Source of the DNA: Pontibacter litorisediminis
GTDB lineage: Bacteria; Bacteroidota; Bacteroidia; Cytophagales; Hymenobacteraceae
DNA length: 64,000 bases
Direction: 5' to 3'
NCBI RefSeq assembly: GCF_029360645.1
Contig: NZ_JARDUA010000005.1
Coordinates: 1 to 64,000 of the forward strand
The notes under the pieces are model-generated. The model was not told where the DNA came from. It saw only the letters and a list, made by a program, of their open reading frames with translations, and did no database searches. The translations under genes and the position numbers were made by a program. Below, one piece after another: positions 58,621 to 64,000 of the stretch (within the stretch, counting starts at the first letter, position 1; the number at the start of each line of letters is the position of its first letter).

Positions 58621-61434
58621 ATGCCTAAAGACACCTCCATACAATCTGTTCTGATCATAGGCTCCGGCCCTATTGTTATTGGTCAGGCTTGCGAATTCGA
58701 TTACTCCGGCTCCCAGGCTGCCCGTTCTTTAAGAGAAGAGGGGATAGAGGTTATACTTATCAACTCCAACCCGGCCACCATCATGACTGACCCGGTTACG
58801 GCGGACCATGTATACCTGAAGCCGCTGGAGAAGAAGTATATCGTAGAGATCTTAGAGAAACATAAGATTGATGCCGTGCTGCCCACCATGGGCGGGCAGA
58901 CTGCCCTGAACCTCGCCATAGACTGCGACAAAGCCGGCATCTGGCAAAAGTACGGCGTGCGCATCATCGGCGTGGACATCAAGGCCATCGAGACGACCGA
59001 GGACCGCGAGGAGTTCCGTCTGAAGATGCTCGAGCTCGGGGTAAATGTTTGTAAGGGAGAAACGGCTACCTCATTCCTGGAAGGAAAAGAGATAGCCCAG
59101 GAAATCGGTTTTCCATTGGTGATTCGCCCTTCGTTTACTCTTGGTGGTACGGGGGGCGGTTTTGTTAATACCCCTGAGGAATTTGATGCGGCTCTTACCC
59201 GCGGCCTGCATGCCTCCCCAACCCACGAGGTACTCATCGAGCAAAGCATCCTTGGCTGGAAAGAATACGAGCTGGAGCTGCTGCGCGACAACCTGGGCAA
59301 CGTGATCATCATCTGCTCTATCGAGAACTTCGACCCAATGGGCGTGCATACCGGCGACTCCATTACCGTGGCGCCGGCCATGACGCTGCCGGATACCGTG
59401 TATCAGCAGATGCGTGACCTGGCCATCAAGATGATGAACGGCATCGGGCAGTTTGCCGGCGGCTGTAACGTGCAGTTCTCCGTTAACCCGGACGACGACA
59501 CCATCATCGCCATCGAGATCAACCCGCGCGTGTCGCGCTCCTCGGCCCTGGCCTCTAAAGCCACCGGTTACCCGATCGCGAAGATTGCCGCCAAGCTGGC
59601 CATCGGCTATAACCTGGACGAGCTGAAGAACGCCATCACCAAAACCACCTCCGCCTACTTTGAGCCCGCCCTGGATTACGTGATCGTGAAGATCCCGCGC
59701 TGGAACTTCGATAAGTTCCCGGGCGTGAACCGTACGCTGGGCCTGCAGATGAAATCGGTGGGTGAGGTAATGGGTATTGGCCGTACCTTCCAGGAGGCGC
59801 TGCAGAAGGCCTGCCAGAGCCTGGAGATCAAACGCAACGGCATCGGCGCCGACGGCAAGGAGATCACCGACTACGACAAACTGATTCACGGCCTTTCTAA
59901 CCCAAGCTGGAACCGCCTGTTCAACATCAAGGATGCCATGCGCATCGGTATCCCAACCAGCACCATTCAGAAGCTGACCAAGATCGACCCATGGTTCCTA
60001 GCCCAGATTGAGGAGCTGGACCAGATGGAGAAGGAGATCGAGAAGTATAGCCTATCTACCTTGCCGGCAGAGCTGCTGCGTGAGGCCAAGGTAAAAGGCT
60101 ACGCCGACCGCCAGATAGCCCACCTGCTGCGCTGCAAGGAAAGCGAAGTGTTTAACGTGCGCAGAGAATTGGGCATTAACCGCGTGTACAAAATGGTGGA
60201 TACCTGCGCGGCCGAGTTCGAAGCCAAAACGCCATACTTCTACAGCACCTATGAGGGCGAGAACGAAAGCATCGTCTCCGATAGAAAGAAGGTTGTCGTG
60301 CTGGGCTCAGGTCCAAACCGTATCGGGCAGGGCATCGAGTTCGACTACAGCTGTGTGCACGGTGTGCTGGCGGCCAAAGAGCTGGGTTATGAGACCATCA
60401 TGATCAACTGTAACCCTGAAACAGTAAGTACCGACTTCGACATCTCAGACAAGCTGTACTTTGAGCCGGTGTTCTGGGAGCATATCTACGAGATCATCCT
60501 GCACGAGAAGCCGGAGGGCGTGATTGTGCAGCTGGGCGGACAGACAGCCCTGAAGCTGGCCGAGAAGCTGGACCGCTACGGCATTAAGGTAATGGGCACG
60601 AGCTACCAGGCACTGGACTTGGCCGAGGACCGTGGTTCTTTCTCCTCGCTGCTGCGCGACCTGAGCATCCCGTACCCTCCGTTTGCTGTGATCGAGACGG
60701 CAGAGGAGGCACTGGAGCTGAGCAAGGAGCTGAAGTTCCCGCTGCTGGTGCGCCCAAGCTATGTATTGGGTGGCCAGAACATGAAAATCGTGATCAACGA
60801 GAAGGAGCTGGAGGCTCACGTGATCGACCTGCTGAAGGACCACCCGGGCAACAAAGTGCTGCTCGACCACTTCCTGGACAACGCCATTGAGGCCGAGGCT
60901 GACGCGATCTGCGACGGCGAGGATGTGTACATCTGCGGCATCATGGAGCACATCGAGCCGGCTGGTATCCACTCCGGCGACTCGTACGCAGTGCTGCCTC
61001 CGTTCGACCTGAGCGAAAACGTGATCAGGCAGATAGAAGAGTATACCAAGAAGATTGCGGTGGCGCTGCAGACGGTAGGGGTAATCAACATCCAGTTCGC
61101 GATCAAGAACGAGACCGTGTACATCATCGAGGCTAACCCGCGCGCTTCGCGTACGTTCCCGTTCATTGCCAAGGCCTACCGTGAGCCGTACATCAACTAC
61201 GCCACCAAGATCATGCTGGGCGCGGCGAAGGTGAAGGACTTTACCTTTAACCCGTACAAGCACGGCTACGCCATCAAGGTGCCGGTGTTCTCTTACAACA
61301 AGTTTCCGGAAGTGAACAAGGAGCTCGGCCCGGAGATGAAATCCACTGGCGAGGCCATCTACTTTATCGACGACCTGTACGACGATTACTTCACTAAAGT
61401 ATACTCCGAGAGGAACCTGTACCTGAGTAAGTAA
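58621..61434 (+). CDS. carB: Carbamoyl-phosphate synthase large subunit
   Basis: 937 residues with two tandem ATP-grasp halves, each beginning with a similar GSGP-type loop (IGSGPIVIGQACEFDYSG near 13 and LGSGPNRIGQGIEFDYSC near 560) and each carrying PTMGGQTALNL- or VQLGGQTALKL-like blocks. It makes carbamoyl phosphate for pyrimidine and arginine synthesis with the CarA partner, which is not in the window. E. coli CarB has about 1073 residues with a C-terminal MGS-like allosteric domain; here the protein stops after the second ATP-grasp half, as in many Bacteroidota. A good promoter match precedes it. Confidence 0.97.
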   Translation: MPKDTSIQSVLIIGSGPIVIGQACEFDYSGSQAARSLREEGIEVILINSNPATIMTDPVTADHVYLKPLEKKYIVEILEKHKIDAVLPTMGGQTALNLAIDCDKAGIWQKYGVRIIGVDIKAIETTEDREEFRLKMLELGVNVCKGETATSFLEGKEIAQEIGFPLVIRPSFTLGGTGGGFVNTPEEFDAALTRGLHASPTHEVLIEQSILGWKEYELELLRDNLGNVIIICSIENFDPMGVHTGDSITVAPAMTLPDTVYQQMRDLAIKMMNGIGQFAGGCNVQFSVNPDDDTIIAIEINPRVSRSSALASKATGYPIAKIAAKLAIGYNLDELKNAITKTTSAYFEPALDYVIVKIPRWNFDKFPGVNRTLGLQMKSVGEVMGIGRTFQEALQKACQSLEIKRNGIGADGKEITDYDKLIHGLSNPSWNRLFNIKDAMRIGIPTSTIQKLTKIDPWFLAQIEELDQMEKEIEKYSLSTLPAELLREAKVKGYADRQIAHLLRCKESEVFNVRRELGINRVYKMVDTCAAEFEAKTPYFYSTYEGENESIVSDRKKVVVLGSGPNRIGQGIEFDYSCVHGVLAAKELGYETIMINCNPETVSTDFDISDKLYFEPVFWEHIYEIILHEKPEGVIVQLGGQTALKLAEKLDRYGIKVMGTSYQALDLAEDRGSFSSLLRDLSIPYPPFAVIETAEEALELSKELKFPLLVRPSYVLGGQNMKIVINEKELEAHVIDLLKDHPGNKVLLDHFLDNAIEAEADAICDGEDVYICGIMEHIEPAGIHSGDSYAVLPPFDLSENVIRQIEEYTKKIAVALQTVGVINIQFAIKNETVYIIEANPRASRTFPFIAKAYREPYINYATKIMLGAAKVKDFTFNPYKHGYAIKVPVFSYNKFPEVNKELGPEMKSTGEAIYFIDDLYDDYFTKVYSERNLYLSK

Positions 61435-61462
61435 GAAGTATAAATTGATGCGTAGGCCCTCC

Positions 61463-62048
61463 CTTGGCAACAGGGGAGGGCTTACTGTTTTAGATGCCTC
61501 GGTTATACTTGAGCAAGGGGTGAGTGCTATACCGTGCCTAACCACCCCTATCCCTCCTTATCAAAGGAGGGGAGCCTGTAGTTACTGTGGCTAAAGTATA
61601 AGTTTCATGGCAGCTGGTATCGCGCGGACAGGTCGCGACCTGTCTCTACAAGTATAAACCCACCCCTAGCCCCTCCGGGGAGGGGAATTCTCCGCAGTTG
61701 ATTAACATCCCCCTGCCCCCTTCTAAGGGGGACTTATACTTGTTGCACAGCTAAAGCCGTAGCTATTGGAATGACACCCAGTCCTTGGGTTGAGCGCCTT
61801 CTAGATTTCCGGTGACGAGCGCAAGCGAGGCATTGCGACGTAGGAGCAAAGGGAATGTAGACAGCGCGATGCCAAAGGACGAGCCCTCCCGGGCTGGAGG
61901 GAGCCAAAGCCAGAAATGAAACAGTGCAGGTTGTAAAGCTGTGGATGAACAGCAGCTAATAAGGGTAGCTTATGTCCAGTTACGGGAAGCGGGGGCAAAG
62001 AGAGGCACAAGCGGACGCTTGCGCCAACGCCAGAGAAGTATCAGAAAG
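61463..62048 (-). repeat. Composite intergenic repeat, locus D (inverted)
   Basis: In minus orientation the approximately 300-bp structured repeat (62048-61758) is followed by hairpin modules (61740-61705, 61690-61655, 61575-61536, 61490-61463) and an 18-bp perfect palindrome at 61627-61644. The order and relative orientation are the same as at the other three loci. Together they fill most of the 865-bp gap between carB and DUF4834. Nothing convincing is seen in 62050-62299 except the likely promoter area. Confidence 0.85.
61627..61644. repeat. Perfect 18-bp palindrome within locus D
   Basis: GACAGGTCGCGACCTGTC is its own reverse complement and is followed by TCTAC. It lies between hairpin modules of the composite element. 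Confidence 0.8.
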
Positions 62049-62299
62049 CTGCAGCTATGATGAATAAATCACCAGGAACAAAGTATAGCCAACGTATAAA
62101 CCTGCTAACAAAAGTATAACTCACCATCCCAGACTCGGAACTAACCCCTCCAAACCTGCATTTCAAAACTATACTCCTTATCTTTGCCATACACCGCCAA
62201 AACGTCAGATAACAAAAAGCTGGCAAAGGAGTTGTAACATAGTATCGGTACTGTTTTTGCAGTATACTTTACACACTTTTACCAAGAGATTTCACCACG

Positions 62300-62581
62300 A
62301 TGATCAAGTTCATATTCACCACGCTGCTCATAATATTCTTCATCCGAATGGTGGCGCCACCGCTTTTCCGATGGCTGCTAGGAATGTTTATCCGCAAGAA
62401 AATGCGCAACGGCACCTTCTTTTACACCAACATGCACCAGCAGCAGGCACAGGCCCAGCAGCAAAGCCAGAACGGCAATGGGCGAGCAAAAGGAGATGTC
62501 AAGATCGACTACATACCAGAGCAGCCGGAGCGCAAGTCTTTCAACGGCGGGGAGTACGTGGATTATGAAGAAGTAAAATAA
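62300..62581 (+). CDS. DUF4834 small membrane protein
   Basis: 93 residues: an N-terminal membrane helix (about 3-28, IKFIFTTLLIIFFIRMV), then a basic segment, a Gln-rich disordered region (QQQAQAQQQSQNGNG) and the family's conserved C-terminus VKIDYIPEQ...EYVDYEEV. DUF4834 is largely restricted to Bacteroidota; its role is unknown. The next gene begins 42 bases later on the same strand, so co-transcription is plausible. Confidence 0.88.
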   Translation: MIKFIFTTLLIIFFIRMVAPPLFRWLLGMFIRKKMRNGTFFYTNMHQQQAQAQQQSQNGNGRAKGDVKIDYIPEQPERKSFNGGEYVDYEEVK

Positions 62582-62623
62582 AACTACTATCTTTCAAGCT
62601 CTATTCCGGGTTTTTGAAAGATT

Positions 62624-64000
62624 ATGACAACTTCGTTCAACTTTAAGCGCGATGTGCTGCCGCATGCCATCGCCGTACTTATTTTCCTTGTCCTGACGGC
62701 GGTATACTTCTCGCCGGTCCTTTTCCAGGACAAAGGCCTTGCCCAGCACGATATTCTGCAGTTTAAGGGCGGTGCCAAAGAGATACAGGACTACCGCGAG
62801 CGCACTGGCGAGGAAGCCCTTTGGACCAACTCCATGTTTGGCGGTATGCCGGCCTACCTCATCCAGACGCATTTTCCTGGCGACTGGTCCGGTTACATCC
62901 ACAAGATCCTGACATTCGACCTGCCGGCCCTGGCAGGTAATATCTTCATCACGCTGATCTGCGCCTATATCCTGTTGGTGGCCATGGGCATGAGCACCTG
63001 GCTGGCCATTATAGGCGCGGTAGCCTTCTCCTTTACGTCCTATAACCTCATCATCCTGGAGGCAGGGCACAACACCAAATCGCTTACCATTGCTTACATC
63101 CCGATGGTATTGGCCGGGCTGATCTACGCGCTGCGCCGGAACCTATGGGTGGGGGCCGCGCTGTTTGCCGTGGGCCTGACGATGAACCTACACTTCAACC
63201 ACCTGCAGATGACTTATTACATGCTGCTGCTGGTGCTGGTGTTTGGGGTAGTGGAGATCATTTACGCGGTAAAGCACGGCACTTTTGCGGAGCTGCTGAA
63301 GCGCGGACTGGTGCTGCTGGTGGCAGCCATACTGGCTATAGGCGTTAACTTTGGCAGGCTGTATACTACAGCCGAGTACAGCAAGTACAGCATCCGGGGC
63401 AAATCGGAGCTGACGCAGCCAAACAGCGGCGACAACGTGGGCAGCGGCCTGGACCGCGAGTATGCCTTTAACTGGAGCTACGGTGTGAGCGAGACGATGA
63501 CCCTGCTGATCCCGGATTTCTACGGCGGTAGCAGCAGCGCCCCGCTTGATACCGACTCTGAAACATACAAGGCTTTTACAAAAATGGGAGCCGCCCCGGC
63601 GCAGGCCGAGCAGCTGGTGAAGCAGGGCCTGCCAATGTATTGGGGGCCGCAGCCTATGACGAGCGGTCCGGTTTACGTGGGCGCCATCGTGGTGTTCCTG
63701 TTCGTGCTGGGGCTGTTCATTGTGGACCGCCGCTGGACGAGCTGGCTCGTAGCCGGCACCATACTTTCCCTGCTGCTGGCCTGGGGTAAGAATTTCGAGG
63801 CCTTCAACTACTTCATGTTCGATTACTTCCCACTGTACAACAAATTCAGGGCAGTATCGTCGGCCTTGGTTATCGCCCAAATCACCATCCCGTTCCTGGC
63901 TATACTGGCTCTCTGGAAGCTGATCAACGAGCGCAGCCAGATCAAAGACCTGGATAAGAAACTGCTGATATCCGGGGGTATCACCGCCGGTATCTGCTTG
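62624..64000 (+). CDS. YfhO-family membrane protein (partial, runs off the window)
   Basis: The frame is open from the Met at 62624 to the window end (459 codons). It begins with a membrane helix (HAIAVLIFLVLTAVYFSPVL) and a loop (LAQHDILQFKGGAKE) typical of YfhO-like/DUF-type glycosyltransferase-C-like proteins, and continues with about eight helices. Features such as NSMFGGMPAYLIQT, LEAGHNTKSLTIAYIP and the long periplasmic loop after MTLLIPDFYGGS match Bacteroidota members. Its role, probably linked to surface glycans or lipids, is not established. Confidence 0.88.
   Translation, partial: MTTSFNFKRDVLPHAIAVLIFLVLTAVYFSPVLFQDKGLAQHDILQFKGGAKEIQDYRERTGEEALWTNSMFGGMPAYLIQTHFPGDWSGYIHKILTFDLPALAGNIFITLICAYILLVAMGMSTWLAIIGAVAFSFTSYNLIILEAGHNTKSLTIAYIPMVLAGLIYALRRNLWVGAALFAVGLTMNLHFNHLQMTYYMLLLVLVFGVVEIIYAVKHGTFAELLKRGLVLLVAAILAIGVNFGRLYTTAEYSKYSIRGKSELTQPNSGDNVGSGLDREYAFNWSYGVSETMTLLIPDFYGGSSSAPLDTDSETYKAFTKMGAAPAQAEQLVKQGLPMYWGPQPMTSGPVYVGAIVVFLFVLGLFIVDRRWTSWLVAGTILSLLLAWGKNFEAFNYFMFDYFPLYNKFRAVSSALVIAQITIPFLAILALWKLINERSQIKDLDKKLLISGGITAGICL

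Noticed and set aside
60445..61545. Long minus-strand frame of 366 codons opposite carB
   Set aside because: It is antisense to a well-conserved gene, and has no recognisable domain. GC-rich third positions on the carB strand create such open shadows.

Overview
The window reads as a stretch of chromosome from a Bacteroidota bacterium, most likely a Hymenobacteraceae (Pontibacter-like) member. Sequence evidence for this: a secreted FG-GAP protein with a type IX secretion C-terminal sorting domain, a CarB without the C-terminal allosteric domain, DUF4834, DUF2911, DUF4142 and GDYXXLXY proteins, TTG-N(17-20)-TAnnTTTG promoter-like sites, and few recognisable Shine-Dalgarno sites. GC is in the low-to-mid 50s by eye, falling in a few hypothetical-gene patches. 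The genus is inference; no rRNA or tRNA gene was seen.

Layout. 0-5.1 kb (mostly minus): the end of a PhoH-like frame, ppk1, sixA-type phosphatase, hflX and a membrane-anchored cytochrome c. 5.1-14.7 kb: rfbC, a barrel-like protein, murF, the T9SS FG-GAP protein, an omega-amidase with a methionine/glutamine aminotransferase, and a uracil-DNA glycosylase family protein. 14.7-22.1 kb (minus): two very polar disordered proteins, a lone receiver domain, a PAS-only protein and mfd. 22.3-24.6 kb: small hypotheticals and a REP-associated transposase (RAYT) amid its own palindromes. 24.6-32.8 kb: PepSY-like, J-domain, lipoprotein, MscS channel, DUF2911, then a DUF2157-DUF4401-GDYXXLXY operon. 33.7-42 kb: gluQ-type tRNA-modifying synthetase, fatty acid hydroxylase, an AT-rich run of small hypotheticals containing an attC-like site, lipocalin, two GNATs, YajQ and TerC. 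42-57.6 kb: membrane M28 peptidase, dipeptidase, PAP2 and zinc phospholipase C, MsrA, DUF3616, an HTTM (gamma-carboxylase-like) protein between two Thr/Gly lipoproteins, and a DsbA-like protein. 57.8-64 kb: a membrane protein plus XRE regulator operon with a tandem palindromic operator, carB, DUF4834 and the start of a YfhO-type membrane protein running off the window.

The most unusual content is non-coding. Four intergenic gaps (about 10.85-11.27, 29.5-30.1, 32.8-33.5 and 61.46-62.05 kb) carry the same composite element: a roughly 300-bp structured repeat followed, always in the same relative order and orientation, by a set of G/C-rich hairpin modules. A different palindrome family surrounds the RAYT gene. 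A heptamer, TATACTT/AAGTATA, recurs far above chance in genes and gaps on both strands. Convergent gene pairs are usually closed by long perfect hairpins. I see no CRISPR array, prophage or classical insertion sequence.
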